Source of the DNA: Streptomyces sp. NBC_01142
GTDB taxonomy: Bacteria > Actinomycetota > Actinomycetes > Streptomycetales > Streptomycetaceae
Direction: 5' to 3'
DNA: 64,000 nt
Assembly (NCBI RefSeq): GCF_026341125.1
Contig: NZ_JAPEOR010000002.1
Location: 434,001-498,000, forward strand
The position numbers were made by a program, and so were the translations under genes. Under the pieces are notes generated by a model. The model did not search any database and was not told where the DNA came from. It saw nothing but the letters and a program-made list of their open reading frames with translations. Of the stretch, positions 51,071-59,863 are shown one piece after another (position 1 is the first letter of the stretch; each line of letters starts with the position of its first letter).

Positions 51071-51219
51071 GCGTGCCAGATCCGTGCCAGATCGAGCGGT
51101 CAACCACGGTCAGCCGGAGCTTGTAGCGGTTCCGGCACCCCCTCAGCCGCTAAGCACCACGGCACAGTCGATGACGTGCGATGACGGTTCAGTGATCGGC
51201 GCCAGGCTTACAAAGCAGC
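51071..51219 (+). repeat. 149-bp imperfect direct repeat, copy A
   Basis: Shares about 46 bp at its left end (starting with the tandem CGTGCCAGATC x2 at 51072-51093) and 26 bp at its right end (GATCGGCGCCAGGC...) with copy B; the middle differs but the total length is the same. It resembles integrase-arm or att-flanking DNA of actinomycete elements, from memory only. Confidence 0.7.
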
Positions 51220-51261
51220 CCTCCACATGCCTTGGGTGGCTGCGGCTCGTATCGTGAGTGA

Positions 51262-51459
51262 GTGCGCAACCAGAGACATGATGAGCCGCTGTCGGGGGAG
51301 GAGTTGGAGCTCTTCCTCCAGTACCTCCACCGGTTCGCGAGGCATGACCTCGATCTGTTCGCCCTCTTGGAGGTTGGTGATCCTGAGGCTCCCGCCTACC
51401 TGGCTTTCAGGAGGGAGCCGGAGCCAGGGGTCGATCCGTCTGCCTACCGGCGGCCGTAG
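51262..51459 (+). CDS. small hypothetical protein, 65 aa
   Basis: Starts GTG at 51262 and reads MRNQRHDEPLSGEELELFLQ, then DLDLFALLEVGDPEAPAYLAF. It is acidic, with one probable helix pair, and has no membrane segment. Third positions favour G/C moderately, supporting coding, but there is no clear ribosome site and no recognised family. It begins 42 bp after repeat A, inside the accessory insert. Confidence 0.45.
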   Translation: MRNQRHDEPLSGEELELFLQYLHRFARHDLDLFALLEVGDPEAPAYLAFRREPEPGVDPSAYRRP

Positions 51460-51669
51460 AGGAGCCGAGCGGAGGAACTGACATTCACAGCTGACATCAA
51501 CGGCGGTGGATCACAGCAGTCATGCGCGGCTCCTTTCAGCACGGGCGGCCAGGGGAGCGCCAGCAACACAGGGCCTGGTCAGCGGGTTAATCGATAACTT
51601 AGCTCGGTCATGCCTGCATCCACAGTCGTCTCCGCTGCGTCCTGTGAGGCAAGGGCGAAGGGGGTGCCA

Positions 51670-52374
51670 ATGTCGGACACGAGCAGTGGACGGGCGAGCG
51701 CACGACTGGGGCGGCTGCGTACCAGGCGAGATCGGCTGACGATACGCCATCAGCCTGCCGAGCGAGGGAGGGTGCGAGTCGATTGGGCCAGGCTTGGAAC
51801 GGTCGTTGCGGTCGTCGCGGGTATCGGAACGCTGCTCTTCACGGGCGTGGCTACCTATTATCAAGCCCTGGTGGTCGGAGACCAGCTGGAGCAGTCCCGC
51901 GATGATGCGAAGCGGGACAAGCAGGATCAGGCGTCGCGTGTCTCCTTCTGGGAAGACCTGGACGGCACGAATCCAGATGCGTGGGAACTGCATCTCATGA
52001 ACAGGTCACCTGATCCAGTTTCCAACCTGGAACTTGTCTTGTCCGTGCGGACAAGGCCTCGAGGCGAGGACCCAGCGGTGCATTTCGTCAATGTCGATGA
52101 CCTAAATTTGGCGCCATGCAGCGAAGTGGTGCTCACCGAAGAGCACCTAAAGTACTACGTGGAGGGCAAGTTGGAGCCGGTCGATTCGGCAGCTGGGGCC
52201 CTCATCGCTTTCGTAGACCGAGACGCCGTGGGCTGGGTAAGGACGGCCGAGCGCTTATATTCCGGTGACGAGTTCGAAGAAGAGCTGGGTAAGGCACCCG
52301 AGTTCTATGCTGGCCGCCTGGTTGGGAGACCTCATGTGAAACAGGTGACGACTTGCGGGGACGGCACCAAGTAG
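51670..52374 (+). CDS. single-span membrane protein of unknown function with TTA codon
   Basis: A 234-residue protein. A basic N-terminus (~50 residues) precedes one membrane helix (VVAVVAGIGTLLFTGVATYY, about 58-77), then a coiled region rich in Asp/Lys/Arg (DDAKRDKQDQA) and a mostly beta C-terminal domain (WELHLMNRSPDPVSNLELVLS). ATG 51670 follows AAGGGGG. Codon 196 is TTA (52255-52257), the rare Leu codon that makes translation depend on bldA tRNA in Streptomyces. It lies between the two 149-bp repeats, so it is probably part of the mobile or accessory DNA. Function is unknown. Confidence 0.7.
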   Translation: MSDTSSGRASARLGRLRTRRDRLTIRHQPAERGRVRVDWARLGTVVAVVAGIGTLLFTGVATYYQALVVGDQLEQSRDDAKRDKQDQASRVSFWEDLDGTNPDAWELHLMNRSPDPVSNLELVLSVRTRPRGEDPAVHFVNVDDLNLAPCSEVVLTEEHLKYYVEGKLEPVDSAAGALIAFVDRDAVGWVRTAERLYSGDEFEEELGKAPEFYAGRLVGRPHVKQVTTCGDGTK

Positions 52375-53271
52375 CGAACCGAGGCGCTGCCGCAGGGTGA
52401 AACGAAACCCTGCGCGCCGTGCTCCTCACCCGCTGGGTTCCACTCAGTCACAGATCCTTGCCCACAATCTTCTGTTCACTCGACTCGTGTGTATCCGGCG
52501 TGCCAGAACCGTGCCAGATCGAGCGGTCAGCCACGGTCAATCGGGGTTGCAAGAGGTGCAGCCAAGCGCTGACAGGTATGGCGTTGTTGTACGGCTGCTG
52601 ACCAGCTAAGGCCGTGCAGAGATCGGCGCCAAGCTTACAAAGCAGCGGTCAGGTCGTGCTGTACAGCAGTGGAGTACAGCAACCACCGCGATCGAAGCCG
52701 GCTTCAGCCCGTCCAAGGCGAGAATCCCGTGTCTGGCGCAGCGGCGGGGGCCCGCGCCTGTGCACGGTACGCGATAGAGATTGACGTCTATCCCGCTCGC
52801 CAGCACTGTTTGTGCTGGTCAGCGCCAGCGCACGGAGCCCTCTCGACATGCCCTCCGGAGCCGTGCGCCATCGGGCCAGCCGTCGACGCCGCCCAGGGCG
52901 CCGCCGCAGGGCAGAGGTTCTTCGACTCGTCCCGATCTCTGGCTGGTCCGCGGGGAGCCAAACAGGGAGCCAAACGCGGCGGCACAGGGTGGATTGCCCT
53001 GGACGACCACGGACGGCCGGGCGCCAAACCTCGTGGTCAGACGTGCGCGCTCCGCGGCCTTCCTCAGCGTCCCCTTACCCCCGCCTTAAAGGGACCATAA
53101 GGATCGCCATCACCCCCTCCCAGCAGCCGATTTCGCCGTGGTGAGCGGCTAGCTTGCTGATCGCCGGGGCAGGTTCGAACGCTCGGTGCCGAGGTCCTAC
53201 GGGGGGCCGCACCGCCCGTTCGGACCGCACCCCGTCTCCCCCCATATACCGCTCTGAAGGAGAACGTCGCC
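52375..53271. other. accessory non-coding stretch with repeat B and other repeats
   Basis: About 900 bp without a convincing gene. It holds copy B of the 149-bp repeat (52498-52646), a hairpin CCAGCAC-tgttt-GTGCTGG (52800-52818), and a tandem 11-mer GGGAGCCAAAC at 52953-52963 and 52965-52975, which mirrors the tandem CGTGCCAGATC in copy A. Short open frames exist but show no family or clear codon bias. The LPMO promoter should lie near the end. Confidence 0.5.
52498..52646 (+). repeat. 149-bp imperfect direct repeat, copy B
   Basis: Same length as copy A, 1427 bp away in the same orientation, with the same ends (GCGTGCCAGAACCGTGCCAG at the left, GCTTACAAAGCAGC at the right). Between the copies lie the 65-residue and 234-residue genes. 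Confidence 0.7.
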
Positions 53272-54309
53272 ATGACCGCTCGCCGCAAGGTCACCTCGGT
53301 CGCCGCCCTCGGGTTCGCACCGCTCGCGCTGGCCGGGCTGGCTGCTGCTCCGGCTGCCGCGCACGGCTCGATGACGGATCCGGTCAGCCGCGTGTCCGCC
53401 TGTTACGCCGAGGGGCCCGAGAGCCCGAAGTCCGCGGCGTGCAAGGCGGCGGTCGCGGCCAGTGGGGCGCAGGCCTTCTACGACTGGAACGAAGTCAACA
53501 TCGCCAACGCCGCCGGCAACCACAAGCAGTTGATACCGGACGGCAAGCTGTGCAGCGCCGGCCGCGACAAGTACAAGGGACTGGACCTGCCCCGCGGCGA
53601 CTGGCCGTCCTCCGCGCTCGGCTCCGGCAATCACACCTTCCACTACAAGGCGACCGCCCCGCACAAGGGTTCCTTCGAGCTGTACCTCACCAAGGACGGC
53701 TACGACCCCTCCAAGCCGCTCGCGTGGGCGGACCTGGAGGCGAAGCCGTTCGCGAAGGTCACCAACCCGAAGCTGGTGAACGGTGAGTACGTCTTCGACG
53801 GCGTCGTCCCGAACAAGTCCGGCCGTCACCTGATCTACTCCATCTGGCAGCGCTCGGACTCCCCCGAGGCCTTCTACACCTGCTCGGACGTGGTCTTCGG
53901 CAAGGACAACGGCAACGCGGGCGGCGGTGCGCCCGCGCCGACCGCCTCCGCCCCCTCCGAGAAGGAGATCGCCGACGGGGCGGGCAAGTCCACCGTCGAC
54001 CACAACGGTCACGGCGGCGACGAGACGCACGCCGAGACACCTGGCAGTGCGGCTCCCACCGAGAAGCCCGCCGAGCAGCCCGCCGAGTCCGCCGAGCAGC
54101 CTGTCGAGGAGCCGGCCGGCAACGCCCCCGAGGCCAACGGCGCCACCGTCCCCAAGGCCGCCGACGAGAACCTCGCCGAGACCGGTGGCGACAGCAACAC
54201 CCCGTACATCGCCATCGGCGGCGCCGCCGCCCTCGCCGTCGGTGCCGCCGCGATGTTCGGCACCGCCCGCCGCAAGGCCGCGACGGCCGGCGGGCGTCAC
54301 AGCCGCTGA
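53272..54309 (+). CDS. AA10 lytic polysaccharide monooxygenase with sortase signal
   Basis: A 345-residue copper monooxygenase cutting chitin or cellulose oxidatively. The signal peptide (1-30) ends AAA so that His31 becomes the N-terminal copper ligand (HGSMTDPVSR); the second His is probably His131 in ATAPHKGSFELYLTK, and IWQRSDSPEAFYTCSDV closes the domain near 208. A Pro/Glu/Ala-rich linker leads to LAETG (301-305), a membrane helix and RRK: a class E sortase signal of the LAXTG type used by chaplins. There is no carbohydrate-binding module. The enzyme is thus expected on the cell wall. ATG 53272 follows GAAGGAGA. Confidence 0.93.
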   Translation: MTARRKVTSVAALGFAPLALAGLAAAPAAAHGSMTDPVSRVSACYAEGPESPKSAACKAAVAASGAQAFYDWNEVNIANAAGNHKQLIPDGKLCSAGRDKYKGLDLPRGDWPSSALGSGNHTFHYKATAPHKGSFELYLTKDGYDPSKPLAWADLEAKPFAKVTNPKLVNGEYVFDGVVPNKSGRHLIYSIWQRSDSPEAFYTCSDVVFGKDNGNAGGGAPAPTASAPSEKEIADGAGKSTVDHNGHGGDETHAETPGSAAPTEKPAEQPAESAEQPVEEPAGNAPEANGATVPKAADENLAETGGDSNTPYIAIGGAAALAVGAAAMFGTARRKAATAGGRHSR

Positions 54310-54316
54310 CGCGCCC

Positions 54317-54361
54317 GCACGACTGCGGTCCGCTCCCGAAGGGAACGGACCGCAGTCGTGC
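54317..54361. terminator. bidirectional terminator LPMO/lipase
   Basis: GCACGACTGCGGTCCG (54317-54332) pairs perfectly with 54346-54361, plus TCCC/GGGA near the loop; 16 bp or more. It lies between two convergent genes, eight bases after the LPMO stop. Confidence 0.85.
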
Positions 54362-54377
54362 GTTCTCAGGAGAAGTC

Positions 54378-55253
54378 TCAGGAGAAGACGGACGCGCAGT
54401 TCGTCGGCTTCGCATGCGCCGGATCCAGCGCGTTCGCCACCTCGTGGAAGGCAATCCGGTCGAGCAGCGCTATCGCCAGATGCTCCGACAGGTCCACCGG
54501 GCACAGGTCCTGGAGCAGTACGTTCCGGACGTCGGGTCCGACCAGGTACTGCGAGCGGTACGGGGTGGCCACCTGGTCGTAGCGGGTCGAGATGACGGTG
54601 TAGCGCACGCCGGGCACGGTGTCGCCGCCCGCGTTGAGTTTGGTCAGGAAGGCGGAGCCGGCCATCTGATCGGCCAGTCCGGGGGTGGCGTTGCTGAGCA
54701 GATCCTCGGCGCCGGGGAAGTACGGAAGCAGCTTGGCAAGGCCGAGCAGCGTGGTGCCGTGATTGTCGGGCGCGAGGCCGACCAGTGCGTTCACCTTGTC
54801 CGCCCCGCCCAGGAACTTGAGGTAGTAGCGCGGCATCATGCCGCCCTGGGAGTGGCCGACAAGGTCCGCTTCGGACGCGCCGGTCGCGGCGAGCACCTTG
54901 TCGACGTACGCGTCGAGTTGCTCGGCCGACTTCTCGATGGGGCCGAGGCCGTGGAAGAAGGGCACACCGGGGAGCTGCCCGTAGTCGAGGGAGAAGACGC
55001 AGTAGCCGCGCTTCACCAAGTACGGAGCGAAGGCGAGCCAGTTGTCGATGGAGTTCCCGAAGGTCCCGTGGACGAGGACGACGGGACGGGGGTGGGCGGT
55101 GGAGGGCTTGCAGGAGTAGTTGTTCCATCCGCTGTGCGGTGCGGAGGCCGCATTGGCCGAATCGGCGTGCGCGGCGGCGGTGGGGATGAGGGTGACGGCA
55201 GCGGCCAGCAGCACGGCTACCAGGGGTCTGAGGGCACGTTTCCAGGGCAGCAT
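54378..55253 (-). CDS. secreted triacylglycerol lipase/esterase
   Basis: A 291-residue alpha/beta hydrolase of the lipase class 2 type found in Streptomyces. Signal peptide 1-30 ends AAHADS; the oxyanion segment is VLVHGTFGN, the nucleophile Ser135 is in LVGHSQGGMM, the acid is probably an Asp in VPGVRYTVISTRYD, and the His is in LSEHLAIALLD. Four Cys would make two disulfides. ATG 55253 is followed by an N-terminus with Trp-Lys-Arg, typical of signal peptides; GGAG upstream is present (AAGGAGACTGCC). It is monocistronic and secreted. Substrate chain length is unknown. Confidence 0.93.
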   Translation of the reverse strand: MLPWKRALRPLVAVLLAAAVTLIPTAAAHADSANAASAPHSGWNNYSCKPSTAHPRPVVLVHGTFGNSIDNWLAFAPYLVKRGYCVFSLDYGQLPGVPFFHGLGPIEKSAEQLDAYVDKVLAATGASEADLVGHSQGGMMPRYYLKFLGGADKVNALVGLAPDNHGTTLLGLAKLLPYFPGAEDLLSNATPGLADQMAGSAFLTKLNAGGDTVPGVRYTVISTRYDQVATPYRSQYLVGPDVRNVLLQDLCPVDLSEHLAIALLDRIAFHEVANALDPAHAKPTNCASVFS

Positions 55254-55403
55254 CGGGCAGTCTCCTTGCGGCTCAAGGGAGTAGCGATGACTGGATTTGT
55301 GGTGCTCACGCCAAAATACGCACGAGTAACCAGGGAATGGAAGTTACGCGTCGGTAAAAACTGAATCCTCGTCAATAGCGGGGAGCTGCACGGCAGGCGG
55401 GTC

Positions 55404-56384
55404 CTACGCGGCGAGCGAGCCCGGCACGACCGCCTGCGGTCCGAACCTCGCCCGCGCCCGGTCCGCCACCGCCTCGATCCGCCGCGACCGCTCGTCGGCG
55501 GGGTCGAACGTCAGCTGCCGCGCCGCCCGTTCGGCGGGCGTCAGATCCTCCGCGCGCAGTGCGAGGCTCCGCACCCGGGCCCGCTGCAGGCCGAGCGACT
55601 CATGGATCCGGTACGCGGCATCGGTGAGCGTTGCGGAGTGGGCGGTCGGCTCGCGCAGCACGCGTGCCCGTGTGGTCGTCGACCGGTCGGCGTACCGCAC
55701 GGTGAGGGCCAGGGACCGGCACACCCGGCTCTCGCCACGCATCCTCATTCCCAGCTCCTCGGCGAGCGAGAGCAGCGCCCTGCGGTGCCGTACCGGGTCC
55801 AACTCATCGCGGGTGAAGGAGCGTTCGGCAGCGACCGAGCGGACCGCGGCGTTCGGGACGACCGCCGTACGGTCGATGCCGCGCGCCCGCTCCCACAGCT
55901 CCCGCCCCGCCCGCGCGCCGACGATCCGCTGGAGCACGGCGAGCGGCGCGGCGGCGACCCTGCCGAGGGAGTCGAGGCCGTACGAGCACAGAGTGCGGGC
56001 CGTCGCCGGCCCGGTCCCGTACAGCGCGGCAACCGGCTTGTCGGCCAGGAAACCGGCGACCTCGCCCTCCGCCACCACTCGCGTCGTCCCGGGCCCGGCC
56101 TCCCGCGCAGTCATCCTGGCCAGCATCGGGTTGGGGCCGGCCCCGATCGCGCAGTCCACCCCGCAGTGCGCGAGCGCCCGCACCCGCAGCAGTGAGGCGA
56201 GCTGCGCCGCATCCCGCCCGAAGTACCGTTCGGCGCCCCGGACATCGACGAGCGCCGCGTCGGGCGGGAGCGCCTGCACCACGGGGCTGATCTCCTCGAT
56301 CAGGCCGAGCAGCGCGGGCAGCACCGCCTCGACCCCGCCCGCCTCCTGCAGGGAGGGCAGCCGGAAGCGTACGTAGAGAATCAT
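55404..56384 (-). CDS. Y-family polymerase-like protein lacking catalytic residues (ImuB type)
   Basis: A 326-residue relative of DinB/ImuB. The first motif reads MILYVRFRLPS instead of an Asp-bearing DIDAFFASVE-type box, and the usual SIDEAYLD becomes PPDAALVDVRG, so metal-binding acids are largely missing. It should be inactive as a polymerase. The helix-hairpin region (YGTGPATARTLCSYGLDSLG) and the little-finger domain are intact. The ATG at 56384 overlaps the dnaE2 stop (ATGA). In the ImuA'-ImuB-DnaE2 mutasome, ImuB is the hub linking the error-prone polymerase to the sliding clamp; that role fits here. No ImuA' gene was found adjacent. Confidence 0.87.
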   Translation of the reverse strand: MILYVRFRLPSLQEAGGVEAVLPALLGLIEEISPVVQALPPDAALVDVRGAERYFGRDAAQLASLLRVRALAHCGVDCAIGAGPNPMLARMTAREAGPGTTRVVAEGEVAGFLADKPVAALYGTGPATARTLCSYGLDSLGRVAAAPLAVLQRIVGARAGRELWERARGIDRTAVVPNAAVRSVAAERSFTRDELDPVRHRRALLSLAEELGMRMRGESRVCRSLALTVRYADRSTTTRARVLREPTAHSATLTDAAYRIHESLGLQRARVRSLALRAEDLTPAERAARQLTFDPADERSRRIEAVADRARARFGPQAVVPGSLAA

Positions 56385-59300
56385 CCGGCGCTCCCTGGGC
56401 TCTGGTGCCACAGCTTCCTTCCGGTGGCGGCCTTTTCGCCCGGAGGCTGGAGGTCCGCCCAGGGGTTCAGCTCATAGCCCGTCGGCAGGTGGATACGGCG
56501 GCCGCTGTCGGCCGGAACCTCCCCACCCGGTGCCTCCCCACCCGGCGTCTCCCTCTCCGGAGCTTCCTCCGTGGGAGCCGCCAGCCGCGCCGCGACCGCG
56601 TCGAGGCCGCCCGTACGCCGCAGTTCCACCAGCTCCGCCAGGTTCCACGCCGCCGCGCCGACCACGCTGAGGCTGCGCGGCCCGCGCCGCTGCACCACTC
56701 CGCGCACCAGCAACAGCCAGGAGTGGAAGACCGTGTGCGCGCACGCGGCGTGGCTGTCGTCGAAGAAGGCGAGGTCGACCAGGCCCGTACCGTCGTCGAG
56801 CGTGGTGAAGATGACCCGCTTGCCGGACCGGATCGGCGGTGTCTGGGTGGCCGCCTTCGCGCCCGCGACCAGCACCGTCTGCCCGTGCCGTACCGCGCGC
56901 AGCCGCTGGGCGGAGATTGCTCCCAGCTCCTTCAGGAAGGCATGGTGATCCCCCATCAGATGGCGGGAGGCGTCCATGCCGAGGACGCCCAGCTCTGCGC
57001 TGAGGCGTTCCGCGTCACCCAGGTCGGGGAGCCCGACGGAGGCCGTCTTCCGGCCGTCCCCCAGGGGGAGCTGGCTTCCGTACGACCCCGGGCCGGCGCC
57101 CGGCCCCCGGTGCCCGCGGTGGAGTTCGGACACATGCAGCAGCAGATCGCGGCGGTTCGCGCCGAAGGCGTCCAGCGCGCCGACCTGGGCGAGGCGTTCG
57201 GCGACCGGACGCCCGGGGCGTGCACGCTGCCAGAAGTCCAGCAGCGAGGAGTAGGGCCGGCCGGCCTCGATCCGCGCGCTCTCGGCCTCGCTGATGCCAT
57301 GGACGTCGGAGAGGGCGAGGCGGAGCCCCCACACCCCACTGTCAGACACCAGTTCGATTCGATGGGCGACCGCGGACCGGTTCACATCCAGTGGCAGCAC
57401 CGGCACCCCGCGCCGCCGTGCGTCCGCCAGCAGCAGCCGCTTCGGATACATCCCGGGGTCGTGCGTGAGCAGCCCGGCGTAGAAGGCCGCCGGATGGTGC
57501 GCCTTGAGCCACGCCGACTGGTACGTCGGCACGGCGAAGGCGACCGCGTGCGCCTTGCAGAAGCCGTACGAGCCGAAGGCCTCGATGATCTCCCAGGCAC
57601 GGGCGATCACCTCGGGGGCGTACCCCTTCGCCTCCGCGTGCTGCGCGAACCAGACCCTGATCTTCCCCTGCGACTCGAGGTCGGAGAGCCCGCGCCGCAC
57701 CCGGTCGGCCTCGTCCCGGCCGCAGCCGGTCATGATGTTCACCATCTCGATGATCTGCTCGTGGAAGACGACCACTCCGTACGTCTCCTTCAGCGGCCCC
57801 TCCAGATCCTGATGCGGATAGCGGACAGGCGCCCGGCCGTGCCGGGCCTCGATGAACGGCCGCACCATGTCGGCCGCGACCGGCCCCGGCCTGAAGAGCG
57901 AGATGTCGACGACCAGGTCGTCAAAGGTGGAGGGCTGCAGCCGGCCGACCAGATCGCGCTGGCCGGGCGACTCGATCTGGAAGCAGCCCAGCGTCTCGGT
58001 GGACTGGATGAGCCGATACGTCGCCGGGTCGTCCGGCGGCACCTGCTCCGGGTCGTCGAGGTCGAGTTCCTCCCCCTTCGCCCGCCGCAGCTCGGCGACC
58101 GCGTGCGCCATCGCCGACTGCATCCGCACCCCCAGGACGTCGAGCTTGAGCAGCCCGAGCTCCTCCACGTCGTCCTTGTCGAACTGCGACATGGGGAAGC
58201 CCTCACCGCTGGTGGGCATCACCGGCGTACGGGTGAGGAGCGAGGCGTCCGAGAGCAGCACCCCGCACGGGTGCATGGCGACCCCGCGCGGCAGTGCGTC
58301 CAGCGCCTCGACCAGCTCCCACAGCCGTCCGTACTTCTCCTTCTCCGCCGCCACCGCGCGCAGTTCGGGCAGCTCCTCCATGGCGGCGCGGGCATCGCGG
58401 GCGCGAATGTGCGGGAAGGACTTGGCGATCCTGTCGATCTCGGCCGGGTCCATGGAGAGCGCGGCACCCACGTCCCGTACCGCATGGCGCACCCGGTAGG
58501 TCTCGGGCATGGCGACGGTCGCGACCCGCTCCTCGCCGAAGCGGCCGATGATCGCGCGGTAGACCTCGAGACGGCGGGCGGACTCCACATCGATGTCGAT
58601 GTCGGGCAGCACACGCCGCCGCTTGGACAGGAAGCGCTCCATCAGCAGCCCGTGCTCGACGGGGTCGGCGTGCGCGATGCCGAGAAGGTGGTTGACGAGC
58701 GAGCCCGCCCCGGAGCCGCGTGCAGCGACCCTGACGCCCATCTTCCGTACGTCGTCGACTACTTGAGCTACCGTCAGGAAGTACGAGGCGTAGCCGTGGT
58801 GCTCGATGATGTCCAGCTCGTGGTGCATCCGCTCCCAGTACGCACGGCGGCCGTCATAGCCGCGCAGCACCATTCCCGCGGCGGCCCGGGAGGCCAGTAC
58901 GCGCTGCGGAGTACGCAGCCCGGCGCCGACGAGGCCCGGCTCCGGGAAGTGGACGATGCCGATCCCCAGATCGCCCTCGGGGTCGACCAGACACTCGGCC
59001 GCCGTCTCCTCCGTCATGGTGAGCAGCCGGTACGCGGTGTCGCGCCGGAACCCGGCGGCCTCGGCGACCCGCTCGGCGAGGAGGACCATCGCGTCCGGGT
59101 CCTTGAGCCAGCGCTCACCGCTGTCGAGGCCCTTGCCCGGGTCGATCGGAACGAGGCGGCGGGCCGCGTCCAGGACATCGGCAACCGGGCCCTGCCCCTG
59201 GTCGGCGTACCGGACGGCATTGGTCAGCACCGCCCGTACGCCCTGTTCGGCGGCGAAGCCGAGGGTGCGGGCGGCGTGCCGCAGCGAGCCGGGGCCGGTG

Positions 59301-59863
59301 CCCTCGCAGCCGTGGTGCACGACCTCCAGACGCAGCCGGTCGCCGTACGTCCCCCGCCAGGGCATGAGCAGCTTCGCCGCGCGGTCGGGACGCCCCGCGG
59401 CCAGCGCCCGGCCGATTTCGGAGGCCGGGCCGAGCAGTACGGTCAGCCCCTCGCCGTGGTTGTCGGCCCAGGGCAGCAGCGGGCTGTCGCCGTCCGCCGC
59501 GTGGGCGGCGGTCACCAGCCGGCACAGCTCGGCCCAGCCCGGGCGGGAACGGGCGAGAAAGACGGTGCGGGGTGCGGACTCGTCCACGAACGCCCCGCCG
59601 CGCACCGGGGTGCGCCGCCGCTCGGCGGGCCCCTCTTTGTGCGCACGCTCGCCCAGGGCAAGGTCCACCCCGAACAGCGGCCGTACGCCTTCCTTCGCGC
59701 AGGCCTTGGTGAAGCGGACCGCGCCCGCGACGGTGTCGCGGTCGGTCAGCGCGAGGGCATCCATGCCCCGCGCGGCGGCGCACTCGGCAAGCCGCTCCGG
59801 GTGCGAGGCCCCGTACCTCAGGGAGAACCCGGAAACGGTGTGCAGATGCGTGAACCCGGGCAT
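56381..59863 (-). CDS. dnaE2: error-prone DNA polymerase III alpha subunit DnaE2
   Basis: A 1160-residue C-family polymerase for translesion synthesis and damage-induced mutation. The PHP domain (GFTHLHTVSGFSLRYGASHP), palm with VLPDIDIDVESARR (catalytic Asp residues) and LKLDVLGVRMQ, the fingers (GVVFHEQIIEMVNIMTGC), tandem HhH and the OB domain (TQTPPIRSGKRVIFTTLDDG) are all visible. ATG 59863 is five bases after AGGAGG; a GTG six bases earlier is also open. The Y-family-like gene follows by ATGA, so both are made together. In actinobacteria it is usually LexA- or PafBC-controlled; I did not locate a clear box upstream. Confidence 0.95.
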   Translation of the reverse strand: MPGFTHLHTVSGFSLRYGASHPERLAECAAARGMDALALTDRDTVAGAVRFTKACAKEGVRPLFGVDLALGERAHKEGPAERRRTPVRGGAFVDESAPRTVFLARSRPGWAELCRLVTAAHAADGDSPLLPWADNHGEGLTVLLGPASEIGRALAAGRPDRAAKLLMPWRGTYGDRLRLEVVHHGCEGTGPGSLRHAARTLGFAAEQGVRAVLTNAVRYADQGQGPVADVLDAARRLVPIDPGKGLDSGERWLKDPDAMVLLAERVAEAAGFRRDTAYRLLTMTEETAAECLVDPEGDLGIGIVHFPEPGLVGAGLRTPQRVLASRAAAGMVLRGYDGRRAYWERMHHELDIIEHHGYASYFLTVAQVVDDVRKMGVRVAARGSGAGSLVNHLLGIAHADPVEHGLLMERFLSKRRRVLPDIDIDVESARRLEVYRAIIGRFGEERVATVAMPETYRVRHAVRDVGAALSMDPAEIDRIAKSFPHIRARDARAAMEELPELRAVAAEKEKYGRLWELVEALDALPRGVAMHPCGVLLSDASLLTRTPVMPTSGEGFPMSQFDKDDVEELGLLKLDVLGVRMQSAMAHAVAELRRAKGEELDLDDPEQVPPDDPATYRLIQSTETLGCFQIESPGQRDLVGRLQPSTFDDLVVDISLFRPGPVAADMVRPFIEARHGRAPVRYPHQDLEGPLKETYGVVVFHEQIIEMVNIMTGCGRDEADRVRRGLSDLESQGKIRVWFAQHAEAKGYAPEVIARAWEIIEAFGSYGFCKAHAVAFAVPTYQSAWLKAHHPAAFYAGLLTHDPGMYPKRLLLADARRRGVPVLPLDVNRSAVAHRIELVSDSGVWGLRLALSDVHGISEAESARIEAGRPYSSLLDFWQRARPGRPVAERLAQVGALDAFGANRRDLLLHVSELHRGHRGPGAGPGSYGSQLPLGDGRKTASVGLPDLGDAERLSAELGVLGMDASRHLMGDHHAFLKELGAISAQRLRAVRHGQTVLVAGAKAATQTPPIRSGKRVIFTTLDDGTGLVDLAFFDDSHAACAHTVFHSWLLLVRGVVQRRGPRSLSVVGAAAWNLAELVELRRTGGLDAVAARLAAPTEEAPERETPGGEAPGGEVPADSGRRIHLPTGYELNPWADLQPPGEKAATGRKLWHQSPGSAG

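Noticed and set aside
51194..51219. tRNA(Val)-like anticodon segment GGCTTACAAAGC in the repeats
   Set aside because: There is no T-arm, D-arm or acceptor stem in either copy; treated only as the end of the 149-bp repeat.
52669..53100. 143-codon open frame in the accessory region
   Set aside because: No ribosome site, no motifs, and it reads through the hairpin and the tandem 11-mer.
53160..53200. tRNA-like GGTTCGAA sequence
   Set aside because: The flanking bases do not form a T-stem, and no acceptor or anticodon stem is found nearby.
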